From the NCBI GenBank assembly GCA_017618015.1, contig JAFZVC010000026.1, positions 248,001-312,000 of the forward strand: 64,000 nucleotides of DNA. The letters are read 5' to 3'. Below, in pieces: positions 1-7,049 of the stretch (position 1 is the stretch's first letter; every line of letters starts with the position of its first letter). The stretch comes from Spirochaetaceae bacterium. GTDB lineage: Bacteria > Spirochaetota > Spirochaetia > Treponematales > Treponemataceae. A program made the position numbers and the translations under genes. The notes beneath the pieces are model-generated. The model saw nothing but the letters and a program-made list of their open reading frames with translations. It was not told where the DNA came from and did not search any database.

Positions 1-168
1 CTATCTTTTAATAATATCTAACTTTTAACTTTTTTATCGTGAAATTTTTGCGTATTTACGCATTTTTTTCACCACATCACTAAAACTCGCCGGAACTCGC
101 TCGCACAGAACTCGTGCACACTCAGCCGAACTCACATCTCTCGCCCTTCCCCACAATCCTCTCATCTC

Positions 169-197
169 TTGCTCAAACGGTGCTTTTTTGCAAGAAT
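169..197 (+). promoter_or_regulatory. Possible promoter abutting the MBL-fold gene
   Basis: TTGCTC (169-174), a 17-nt spacer and AAGAAT (192-197, 4 of 6 matches to the -10 consensus) end 5 nt before ATG 203. No Shine-Dalgarno is visible, so a leaderless transcript is possible. The -10 is weak; the same geometry recurs at other genes in this window, which raises its credibility. The rest of 1-168 holds nothing I recognise. Confidence 0.35.
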
Positions 198-202
198 ACG
201 CT

Positions 203-868
203 ATGCTGAAAAAAATCACAAAACCAATGACAAACACTATGTCTACGGCGGAAAGTTCCCAGATTGTAACGCTTACGGACCGGATATCGTATCTTCCGGC
301 GACTTTCAAGCCGTTCTGCTGCGATGTCGTTTTTATCCGTGGGAATGATTGCACATGGGTTTTCGACGTTGGCATGGGCGAAAAGGCAGCTGAAGCCGTC
401 AACAGCGTTCAGGGAAAGAAAAATATCGTCCTGTCGCATTTTCATCCTGACCACATTGCGAACTTGCCGCATGTCTCTTATGAGAATCTTTACGTCAGCG
501 GATACACGAAAAAATATACGTTCTCTGGTACTGTAATCTCAAAGCCGACTGATTTTGATGACATCCAGATAGTGCCGATGCCGTCGTGCCATGCGAAGGG
601 ATGTCTTGCCATGATCTGCGGTGATTATGCGTTTTTGGGCGACGGTGCGTTCTGTAAATACAAGGGCGAGCATCATCTTTACAATCAGCAGGTTCTTAAG
701 ACGATGATTGAATTTTTGGAAGCCCTGCCCTGCAAATACGTTGCTCTGGACCATGAAGAGAACTTTATCCAGCACCGAAGAAGTGTCATATTGATTTACA
801 AAGACATCTATTCCAGACGGAAGCCTGATGAGCCGTTCATAAACGTTGATGATTTTTTCAACACTTAA
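203..868 (+). CDS. Metallo-beta-lactamase-fold hydrolase
   Basis: About 221 residues with the metal-binding signature SHFHPDH (HxHxDH) near residue 80, a later His in PMPSCHAKG, an Asp in FLGDGAF and a C-terminal ALDHE. Together these give the two-zinc (or iron) site of the MBL superfamily. The substrate cannot be told; small cytoplasmic members act on thioesters, lactones or phosphodiesters. The open frame reaches a TTG at 188. ATG 203 is chosen because promoter-like boxes end just before it; ATG 239 is a reasonable alternative, since the conserved domain begins only about 10 residues later. The next gene, a histidine phosphatase, follows after 14 nt and is probably co-transcribed. There is no signal peptide. 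Confidence 0.75.
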   Translation: MLKKITKPMTNTMSTAESSQIVTLTDRISYLPATFKPFCCDVVFIRGNDCTWVFDVGMGEKAAEAVNSVQGKKNIVLSHFHPDHIANLPHVSYENLYVSGYTKKYTFSGTVISKPTDFDDIQIVPMPSCHAKGCLAMICGDYAFLGDGAFCKYKGEHHLYNQQVLKTMIEFLEALPCKYVALDHEENFIQHRRSVILIYKDIYSRRKPDEPFINVDDFFNT

Positions 869-882
869 TAGTTGAGGTTAAA

Positions 883-1689
883 ATGCGCTTGATATTCATT
901 CGTCACGGCGATCCTGATTACGCCCACGACAGTCTTACAGATAAAGGTAAAAGAGAGGTCGAGCTTCTTACAAAGCGTGTCTCTGCATGGAAGAACGTTT
1001 CGAAAATCTATGTATCGTCTCTTGGGCGCGCACAGGAGACGGCAGCTCCTTCTATAAAGGCTCTTGGGGTTGAAGCTGTCACTTGTGAATGGCTTCAGGA
1101 GTTCTACTATCGTACTATTTACCCTGATAATGTGAACGATAAGTCTCTCGCTGGAAAAGAGACTATGTGCTGGGATTTGATGCCTGAATACTTTGTTTCT
1201 GACAAAAGATTCTTTGACAAAGACGAGTGGATGAAAAGCGATTTTATGAAAGGCGGAAAAATCGCGGATAAATACAAGATGGTATGCGACGGGATTGACG
1301 GAATCCTTGCGGAAAATGGCTACGTGCGTAACGAAAAAGGCATTTACGATGTGAAGGATCCCGTTCCGAATCATAACTGGAGCGACCCGATTGTGAAGTA
1401 TCATCTGAAATCGGTGAAGGATGACTATCCGCAGGAAAAGACGCTTGTGTTCTTCTGCCACCTTGGGGTTATGTTCACGATAATCGCGCATCTTTTGGGT
1501 ATGTCGCCGATGCAGCTGTGGCAGGGATTTTTTGTCGCGCCGACTTCGATAACGGTCGTGAACAGTGAGGAACGGCTTGAGGGACAGGCTTTTTTCCGCG
1601 TGGAACGGCTGGGTGACGTGAATCATCTGATAAACGGTGGCGAGCCGATATCGTCATCGGGATATTTCGCGGACGTTCTCGGGGAGTAA
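883..1689 (+). CDS. Histidine phosphatase superfamily protein
   Basis: 268 residues opening with MRLIFIRHGDPDY, the RHG catalytic motif in which the His is phosphorylated during phosphomonoester hydrolysis. A second catalytic His is visible near residue 193 in VFFCHLGVM, and the Arg-rich SSLGRAQETA segment is the typical phosphate-pocket helix. It is longer than the usual ~200 residues because of an insertion of about 60 residues after the first half. This resembles phosphoglycerate-mutase-like phosphatases more than true mutases. The start 14 nt after the MBL gene suggests a two-gene operon. The substrate is unknown. Confidence 0.8.
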   Translation: MRLIFIRHGDPDYAHDSLTDKGKREVELLTKRVSAWKNVSKIYVSSLGRAQETAAPSIKALGVEAVTCEWLQEFYYRTIYPDNVNDKSLAGKETMCWDLMPEYFVSDKRFFDKDEWMKSDFMKGGKIADKYKMVCDGIDGILAENGYVRNEKGIYDVKDPVPNHNWSDPIVKYHLKSVKDDYPQEKTLVFFCHLGVMFTIIAHLLGMSPMQLWQGFFVAPTSITVVNSEERLEGQAFFRVERLGDVNHLINGGEPISSSGYFADVLGE

Positions 1690-1693
1690 TTTT

Positions 1694-1720
1694 CTTGAGG
1701 AATTTTGCGAGCTCCTCAAG
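1694..1720 (+). terminator. Hairpin after the phosphatase gene
   Basis: CTTGAGGA (1694-1701) and TCCTCAAG (1713-1720) form a perfect 8-bp stem five bases past the stop codon. No T-run follows directly, so termination is uncertain. The following ~65 nt are GC-rich and resemble other intergenic segments in the window. Confidence 0.4.
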
Positions 1721-1790
1721 TTATCGCGCGTGTCGGCGAACTTCGCGCACTATGGCAGTCTCGCGTTCGTGCGCTCCCCCATTTTTTTTC

Positions 1791-1820
1791 TGGACAATAA
1801 AACATACCTTTTGATATACT
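1791..1820 (+). promoter_or_regulatory. Promoter of the LIV-type ABC operon
   Basis: TGGACA (1791-1796), an 18-nt spacer and TATACT (1815-1820). The receptor gene begins at 1854 behind a strong Shine-Dalgarno, GAGGAGGT. Confidence 0.6.
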
Positions 1821-1853
1821 TTTATTTAAGTTTTTAAGAGGAGGTCTTAAAAA

Positions 1854-3026
1854 ATGAAGAAAGTACTTTATCTTTTAATTTTGGTTTTGGCTGCCCTTAC
1901 AGTTATTGGCTGTAGCGGAAAAGATTCCAATGTCATAAAAATTGGTGTTTATGAACCTGCTTCTGGTGATAACGGCGCTGGTGGAAAACAGGAGACACTT
2001 GGTATCCAGTATGCGAACAAGGTTACTCCATCTGTTGTAATCGACGGCAAAGAGTATAAGGTTCAGCTTGAGATCGTAGATAACGAATCATCAAACGACA
2101 AGGCTGTTACAGCAGCTTCTGAGCTCGTTAGCAAGAACGTTTCTGTTGTTCTTGGCTCATACGGCTCAGGCGTTTCTATTGCAGCAAGCGATACTTTCGC
2201 AAACGCAGATATCCCTGTAATCGGTGTTACATGTACAAACCCACAGGTTACGCTCGGAAACAGCCACTATTTCCGCATCTGCTTCCTCGATCCTTTCCAG
2301 GGAACAGTTCTTGCTAACTTCGCAGTTGACAACTTCAAGGCAAAGAAAGCTTACTGTCTTGCAAAGCTCGGCGATGACTACGCTGTAGGTCTTTGTAACT
2401 ACTTCATCGAGGCTTTCAAGAAGCTCGGCGGAACAGTTGTATTCGAGACATTCCCAGACGGAACAAGCGATTTCGCAGCATACGTAGCTAACGCAAAGAA
2501 CCAGGGCGCAGACGTTTTCGTTTCACCTGTTTCTACAGAAGCTGCAGCTCTTATCATCGAGCAGGCTAACACACAGGGACTTCCTGTACCTATCCTTGCT
2601 GGTGATACTTGGGATTCTAACGTTGTTCTTGCAGCTGCAAAAGGCACAAATGTTCAGATTTTCGTAACTACGTTCTTCGTAGAAGGAAGCACAGACAAGA
2701 ACGTTGTTGACTTCGTAAACGGATTCCGCAACTACTTGAACACAGACGCTACAGCAAAGACAAACAACGGTGGCGACGACGAGATCGCAGCTGTTTCTGC
2801 AATGGGATTCGATGCATACTACACAGCTCTTGAAGCTCTTAAGAACGCCGGCTCAACAAAGAGCATCGACGTTATGAAAGCATTGCCGACAACCAAATAC
2901 ACAGGTGTTTCTGGTTTGATCGAGTTCGATGCTACAGGTGACGCAAAGCGCGACGTTGCTTACGTAAAGAAAGTAAACAACGCTACCGGTAAATGGGACT
3001 TCATTGCTGTTCAGAAAGTTAAATAA
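1854..3026 (+). CDS. Branched-chain amino acid-type ABC receptor lipoprotein (LivJ/LivK family)
   Basis: 390 residues. Signal peptide ends in the lipobox TVIGC, so Cys20 should be lipidated and the protein anchored on the outer face of the inner membrane. The body is a type I periplasmic binding fold of the Leu/Ile/Val-receptor class (IKIGVYEPASGDNGAGG near the N-terminus, VVLGSYGSG at about 100, FRICFLDPFQG at about 140). Four transport genes follow in the same direction. Codon use is strongly biased (GTT, AAG, GAC), as in highly expressed genes. A hairpin after the stop probably keeps receptor expression above that of the permeases. The ligand may be branched-chain or other amino acids, or short amides; sequence alone cannot decide. 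Confidence 0.88.
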   Translation: MKKVLYLLILVLAALTVIGCSGKDSNVIKIGVYEPASGDNGAGGKQETLGIQYANKVTPSVVIDGKEYKVQLEIVDNESSNDKAVTAASELVSKNVSVVLGSYGSGVSIAASDTFANADIPVIGVTCTNPQVTLGNSHYFRICFLDPFQGTVLANFAVDNFKAKKAYCLAKLGDDYAVGLCNYFIEAFKKLGGTVVFETFPDGTSDFAAYVANAKNQGADVFVSPVSTEAAALIIEQANTQGLPVPILAGDTWDSNVVLAAAKGTNVQIFVTTFFVEGSTDKNVVDFVNGFRNYLNTDATAKTNNGGDDEIAAVSAMGFDAYYTALEALKNAGSTKSIDVMKALPTTKYTGVSGLIEFDATGDAKRDVAYVKKVNNATGKWDFIAVQKVK

Positions 3027-3051
3027 GCGTTAAAACTTAGTGTTAGTTATC

Positions 3052-3090
3052 GACTCCGCCCAAAAGGCGGGGTCGTTTCTTGTTTTTTTA
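3052..3090 (+). terminator. Operon-internal hairpin with T-run (attenuator)
   Basis: GACTCCGCC (3052-3060) pairs with GGCGGGGTC (3066-3074) with one G-T pair, followed by a T-rich tail to 3090. It lies between receptor and permease genes and should stop most transcripts, giving receptor excess. Confidence 0.75.
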
Positions 3091-3102
3091 GATAGTTTGA
3101 AA

Positions 3103-3987
3103 ATGAGTTTTTTTAGTACAAATCTACCATATATCCTGGCGGGTATTTCCACAGGAGGCCAATACGCGCTTATCGCTATTGGTTACACAATGGTTTACGG
3201 CATCCTTCGTCTTATAAACTTTGCTCACGGTGATGTTTTCATGGCTGCCGGTCTTATAATGGTTTATTCATATACAGCGTTCCCATTGTACGTTTCTATT
3301 CCTCTTACAATAATTCTAACGGTTGTGCTCGGCTTTGCAGTAGAACGCATTGCCTATAAGCCTTTGAGGAATGCACCAAGAATGAGTATTATGATTTCTG
3401 CAATCGGTATGTCCTACCTGCTGCAGAATCTTGCTTTATATATAACGGGCGGTCTTACAAAATACTACCCTTCAATTCCGTGGATCAGCGATTCTATCGA
3501 GATTATGGGAAGCATGACAAAGCGTGTTACTGTCATCACCCCGATTCTTACTGTGCTGCTCGTCGTAGCCCTTGTTATGCTTATCAAACACACGAAAATC
3601 GGTATGGCGATGCGCGCCGTTTCCAAGGATTTTGAGACGGCTGAGCTTATGGGAATCAAGCTTGATGCCGTTATAAGCATGACGTTCATCATCGGTTCGT
3701 TCCTTGCGGCTGTAGGCTCGATTTTGTTTTTCTCGAACTACACCGGCGTTACCCCGACAGTCGGCGCGATGCCAGGCTTGAAAGCGTTCGTAGCGGCTGT
3801 TTTCGGCGGTATCGGCTCAATTCCAGGCGCGGTTATCGGTGCGTTTATAATCGGTATTTGCGAGAACATCATAAAAGGTCTTGGCTGGACAACGTTCAGC
3901 GATGCTTTTACTTTCGTTCTGCTCATAATAGTCCTTATGTTTATGCCGACAGGACTTTTCGGCGAGAAATCAACTGATAAAGTTTAA
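3103..3987 (+). CDS. livH: ABC transporter permease, LivH family
   Basis: 294-residue integral membrane protein with about eight hydrophobic segments and the LivH hallmark YTMVYGILRLINFAHGD near the N-terminus. The open frame extends upstream to a GTG at 3040, but that stretch would translate through the attenuator hairpin and adds no family sequence. ATG 3103, just ahead of the first membrane segment, is taken as the start. It forms the heterodimeric channel with the LivM-type permease encoded 24 nt downstream. The C-terminal half holds the EAA-like loop (FETAELMGIKLD) that contacts the ATPases. Confidence 0.9.
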   Translation: MSFFSTNLPYILAGISTGGQYALIAIGYTMVYGILRLINFAHGDVFMAAGLIMVYSYTAFPLYVSIPLTIILTVVLGFAVERIAYKPLRNAPRMSIMISAIGMSYLLQNLALYITGGLTKYYPSIPWISDSIEIMGSMTKRVTVITPILTVLLVVALVMLIKHTKIGMAMRAVSKDFETAELMGIKLDAVISMTFIIGSFLAAVGSILFFSNYTGVTPTVGAMPGLKAFVAAVFGGIGSIPGAVIGAFIIGICENIIKGLGWTTFSDAFTFVLLIIVLMFMPTGLFGEKSTDKV

Positions 3988-4011
3988 TGGACGGTAAGAA
4001 AGGATTTTAAT

Positions 4012-5130
4012 ATGGAAAACAAGATAATAGACATAAAAAAACGAAAGGATCTGATAATCGGCTTTACGCTTCTTGCTTTGCTTTTCGTTATTATAGCAAT
4101 TCTTGAGCAGATTCTTCCACGAACTTCAATGTTGTTCACCGTTCTTAAAAAAGGCGCGATATATGCCCTTGTCGCAGTTTCGATGAATCTTTTGAACGGT
4201 TTTACAGGTCTTTTCTCACTTGGACAGGCAGGATTCATGCTGCTTGGCGCATACACATACGGTATTTTCACAATCCCGGAAGATCAGCGCGTTACGGTTT
4301 ACCAGTACTTTGACGGCGGTATAATCCATTTCGCGCTTCCTGTCGTGATTGCTATAATCTTGGCAGGGCTTGTGGCGGCTTTGTTCGCGTTCTTAATCGG
4401 ACTTCCTGTTCTCAAGCTAAAGTCAGACTACCTAGCGATTGCGACGCTCGGTTTTGCGGAAATTATCCGCGCTATTTTCCAGTGGGACAAGCTCGGCGTT
4501 ATAACGAACGGCTCTAACCTTCTTAGAAAATATCCGGTTTTCAAAAGCACGCTCTTTCCGTTCGCGGTTTCGGGCATTTGTATAGCGATTATCGTGCTTC
4601 TTATCAATTCAACATACGGACGTGCTTTCAAGGCTATCCGTGATGATGAAGTCGCTGCTGAGGCGATGGGAATAAACCTTGCTCACCACAAACGCATGGC
4701 TTTCATTATCAGCTCGTTCTTCGCGGGTATTTCTGGCGCATTGCTCGCTATGTTCCAGACGACAATTCAGGCAAACCAGTTTAAGTCCGCAATGACGTAT
4801 GAGATTCTTCTTATCGTCGTTATAGGCGGTATCGGTTCCGTCACTGGAAGCTGCATATCATCATTCCTCTTCATAGCATGTTCTGAATGGTGGCTCCGCT
4901 TCCTTGACAACGCCAATACATACATCGGTGACTGGCATGTGCCTTTGCTGCGTCCTGGTTTCCGCAAGGTTGTGTTCTCTGTAGTTATTATGGCTATTGT
5001 TCTTTTTTACCAGAAAGGAATTATGGGCGATAAAGAGTTCTCTATCGCGCGAATAATTGCATTCTTTAAGAAGCTTCCGAAAAAGTTCGCCTCTAAAAAG
5101 CAGACAAGCAGCAAAGGAGAGACAAAATGA
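4012..5130 (+). CDS. livM: ABC transporter permease, LivM family
   Basis: 372 residues. Family hallmarks are MNLLNGFTGLFSLGQAGF around residue 60 and a C-terminal EAA loop (IRDDEVAAEAMGINLAHHK) that docks on the ATPases. The long hydrophobic N-terminus precedes the conserved core, as in other LivM proteins. A clear Shine-Dalgarno (AAAGGA) precedes the ATG. The 3' end overlaps the next gene by 4 nt, so translation is probably coupled. The C-terminal tail is Lys-rich and cytoplasmic. Confidence 0.9.
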   Translation: MENKIIDIKKRKDLIIGFTLLALLFVIIAILEQILPRTSMLFTVLKKGAIYALVAVSMNLLNGFTGLFSLGQAGFMLLGAYTYGIFTIPEDQRVTVYQYFDGGIIHFALPVVIAIILAGLVAALFAFLIGLPVLKLKSDYLAIATLGFAEIIRAIFQWDKLGVITNGSNLLRKYPVFKSTLFPFAVSGICIAIIVLLINSTYGRAFKAIRDDEVAAEAMGINLAHHKRMAFIISSFFAGISGALLAMFQTTIQANQFKSAMTYEILLIVVIGGIGSVTGSCISSFLFIACSEWWLRFLDNANTYIGDWHVPLLRPGFRKVVFSVVIMAIVLFYQKGIMGDKEFSIARIIAFFKKLPKKFASKKQTSSKGETK

Positions 5131-5966
5131 GCGAAAATGTTTTGAAGCTTCAGGATGTAACGATGCAGTTCGGCGGTGTTGTCGCTGTTCACTCACTCTC
5201 TCTTGAAGTAAACAAAGGCGAGATTGTTTCGCTTATAGGTCCGAACGGAGCCGGAAAAACGACTGCTTTCAACGTTATTACTGGCGTATATGCCCCTACG
5301 AACGGAGCTGTTTATTTTAACGGTAAGGAGATAGTCGAGAACTACCCTTCCGGAAAGATGAAAAAGCTTTATGCAGGAACGGATAACGGTAAATATACAA
5401 AGCGCATTGAGCCTTCACCTGATAAGATTACGAAGCTTGGAATCGCGAGAACGTTCCAGAACATCCGTCTTTGGAAGACACAGACAGTTTTTGACAACGT
5501 ACTTATAGCAAAGCATTTAAGACGCACGAGCAACATTTTTACAGCGACGTTCAGGCTCAATTGGGCTGAGGAAAAACGCCAGCGTGAAGAAACAGCCGAG
5601 CTTTTGAAGATTCTTGGACTATATGACGTAAAGGACGAGATTTGTACATCGCTTCCGTACGGTTTACAGCGCCGTCTTGAAATTGCACGCGCTCTTGCAA
5701 CAGAGCCTTCCCTTTTGTTGCTTGATGAGCCTGCAGCCGGTATGAACCCGCAAGAAACAGACGAGCTTACATCGTTCATTGGAAAAATCCGTACCGATTT
5801 TAACCTTACAGTCTTTATGATTGAGCACCACATGGATCTTGTAATGAATATTTCCGACAGGATATATGTTCTTAATTTTGGCGCGCTCATTGCTCATGGA
5901 ACCCCGGAGGAAGTACAGAACAACCCTGAGGTTATAGCGGCTTATCTGGGTGAAAGCGAGGAATAG
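5127..5966 (+). CDS. livG: ABC transporter ATP-binding protein, LivG family
   Basis: 279 residues with a complete nucleotide-binding domain: Walker A GPNGAGKTT near residue 38, Q-loop region FQNIRLW, signature LPYGLQRRLEIARAL (the family's degenerate LSGG), Walker B LLLLDEPAAGMNP, and switch His in MIEHHMD. It has the extra helical insertion between Walker A and the Q-loop typical of LivG, here with an atypical lysine-rich stretch. With LivF it energises the LivHM channel on the cytoplasmic side. Confidence 0.92.
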   Translation: MSENVLKLQDVTMQFGGVVAVHSLSLEVNKGEIVSLIGPNGAGKTTAFNVITGVYAPTNGAVYFNGKEIVENYPSGKMKKLYAGTDNGKYTKRIEPSPDKITKLGIARTFQNIRLWKTQTVFDNVLIAKHLRRTSNIFTATFRLNWAEEKRQREETAELLKILGLYDVKDEICTSLPYGLQRRLEIARALATEPSLLLLDEPAAGMNPQETDELTSFIGKIRTDFNLTVFMIEHHMDLVMNISDRIYVLNFGALIAHGTPEEVQNNPEVIAAYLGESEE

Positions 5967-5970
5967 TAAA

Positions 5971-6684
5971 ATGCTTAAAATTAAAGATTTGAACGTATCA
6001 TACGGCGGAATTAAGGCATTACAGGGAATAAACCTTGAGGTTCCCGAAGGAAAGATTGTTACTCTTATCGGAGCGAACGGTGCCGGTAAATCTACTCTTT
6101 TGCGCACTATAAGCGGCCTCGTCAAAGCGCAGTCCGGCTCAATAACAGTTAACGATAAGGAAATCCTCGGTTTCCCGATTAACAAAGTCTGTAAGGAAGG
6201 AATTGCGCTTGTGCCGGAAGGACGCAGGGTATTTACAGATCTTACAGTACAGGAAAACCTTAAGATTGGCGCATACTTACGCAACGACAAAAAAGAGATT
6301 GAGAAAGACCTCGATTGGGTTTATGAGCTTTTTCCACGCCTTAAAGAACGTTACTGGCAGTATGCTGGTACGCTTTCCGGTGGTGAACAGCAGATGCTTG
6401 CAGTAGGACGTGCGCTTATGAGCCGCCCTAAGCTTATGATGATGGACGAGCCTTCCCTTGGTCTTGCCCCACTTATTGTTCAGCAGATATTCAGCATTAT
6501 TAAAGAGATAAACAAAAAAGGCGTTACTATTCTTCTTATTGAACAGAACGCGAACATGGCTCTTAAGACTGCTGATATCGCATACGTAATTGAAACCGGA
6601 AACATCGTGCTTTCTGGAAGCGGAAAAGAGCTTCTTGAAAACGATACAGTAAAAGAAGCGTATCTGGGAAAATCGAAGAAATGA
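5971..6684 (+). CDS. livF: ABC transporter ATP-binding protein, LivF family
   Basis: 237 residues: Walker A GANGAGKST near residue 37, Q-loop VPEGRRVFTDLTV, signature LSGGEQQMLAVGRAL, Walker B MMMDEPSLGLAP, and a final EAYLGKSKK tail typical of LivF. ATG 5971 lies 4 nt after the livG stop. The frame is open back to 5950, but that overlap is not needed. Last gene of the operon; an intrinsic terminator follows 6 nt after the stop. Confidence 0.92.
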   Translation: MLKIKDLNVSYGGIKALQGINLEVPEGKIVTLIGANGAGKSTLLRTISGLVKAQSGSITVNDKEILGFPINKVCKEGIALVPEGRRVFTDLTVQENLKIGAYLRNDKKEIEKDLDWVYELFPRLKERYWQYAGTLSGGEQQMLAVGRALMSRPKLMMMDEPSLGLAPLIVQQIFSIIKEINKKGVTILLIEQNANMALKTADIAYVIETGNIVLSGSGKELLENDTVKEAYLGKSKK

Positions 6685-6690
6685 TGTTTT

Positions 6691-6724
6691 ATGCGGACTG
6701 TTCTAAGCGGTCCGCATTTTTTTT
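6691..6724 (+). terminator. Intrinsic terminator of the LIV operon
   Basis: ATGCGGAC (6691-6698) pairs with GTCCGCAT (6710-6717), followed by a run of eight T. Confidence 0.9.
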
Positions 6725-6750
6725 GTAATAATTGTATTTTTTTTACGTTT

Positions 6751-6784
6751 ACCTATTGACATTATAGGTTAATAGGTTTATAAA
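6751..6784 (+). promoter_or_regulatory. Promoter of the cysteine/methionine unit with overlapping inverted repeat
   Basis: A consensus -35 TTGACA (6756-6761), a 17-nt spacer and TATAAA (6779-6784). The inverted repeat ACCTATT (6751-6757) / AATAGGT (6771-6777) overlaps the -35 box and spacer, with a further ATAGGT copy inside. The position suits a repressor operator. The Rrf2-family regulator at the end of this gene group is the obvious candidate, by inference only. Confidence 0.7.
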
Positions 6785-6881
6785 TAAAACATACCAAGCA
6801 TGAGTTTCGTGCTGGACGAATACTGACGAACAAAATACTAGGCTTATCGCTGTTGCGAAGGCTTAAAAGGAGGACAGATAA

Positions 6882-7049
6882 ATGACCGATTATTTCGAAA
6901 AACTCGTTCGTGCCAATTTCCGCTACGGAAGGATGCGCTCCTGTTGCTGTCCTCTCACAAACACAAAAGTGGCTTGTGCCGCTTCAAACTTTAATTTACA
7001 CGCTATAACAGGAGCAATTTATGTCAAACGAGAACAAACTTCACTTTGA
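6882..7049 (+). CDS. Cysteine-codon leader peptide upstream of metY
   Basis: 55-codon ORF missed by a 60-residue cut-off. A near-perfect Shine-Dalgarno (AGGAGGA) sits 7 nt before ATG 6882. Residues 17-24 read RMRSCCCP; the Cys codons TGT TGC TGT occupy 6942-6950, and a fourth Cys codon lies at 6975. The ORF runs past the metY start and ends at 7047-7049 in another frame, overlapping metY by 29 nt. Tandem codons for the pathway's end product ahead of O-acetylhomoserine sulfhydrylase and cysteine synthase are the classic layout of a leader peptide. Polycysteine upstream ORFs ahead of sulfur genes are described in mycobacteria. The leader lies ~98 nt after the promoter. The peptide itself probably has no function. 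Confidence 0.78.
   Translation: MTDYFEKLVRANFRYGRMRSCCCPLTNTKVACAASNFNLHAITGAIYVKREQTSL
6937..7015 (+). promoter_or_regulatory. Anti-Shine-Dalgarno pairing between Cys codons and the metY RBS
   Basis: GCTCCTGTT (6937-6945), spanning leader codons Arg19 to Cys22, is the exact reverse complement of AACAGGAGC (7007-7015), which contains the metY Shine-Dalgarno. An adjacent G-T pair extends it to 10 bp. A ribosome stalled at the Cys codons would cover the left arm and free the metY site. A ribosome reading through would run over the metY start and let the arms pair behind it. This is inferred from pairing only. Confidence 0.65.

Noticed and set aside
3040-3102. Longer start of the LivH permease at GTG 3040
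   Set aside because: The segment translates the terminator hairpin, adds residues without family likeness and has no Shine-Dalgarno.
6785-7020. T-box or SAM riboswitch ahead of metY
   Set aside because: I see no T-box sequence (TGGNACCGCG) and no SAM-I core; the leader ORF with Cys codons explains the long untranslated region better.
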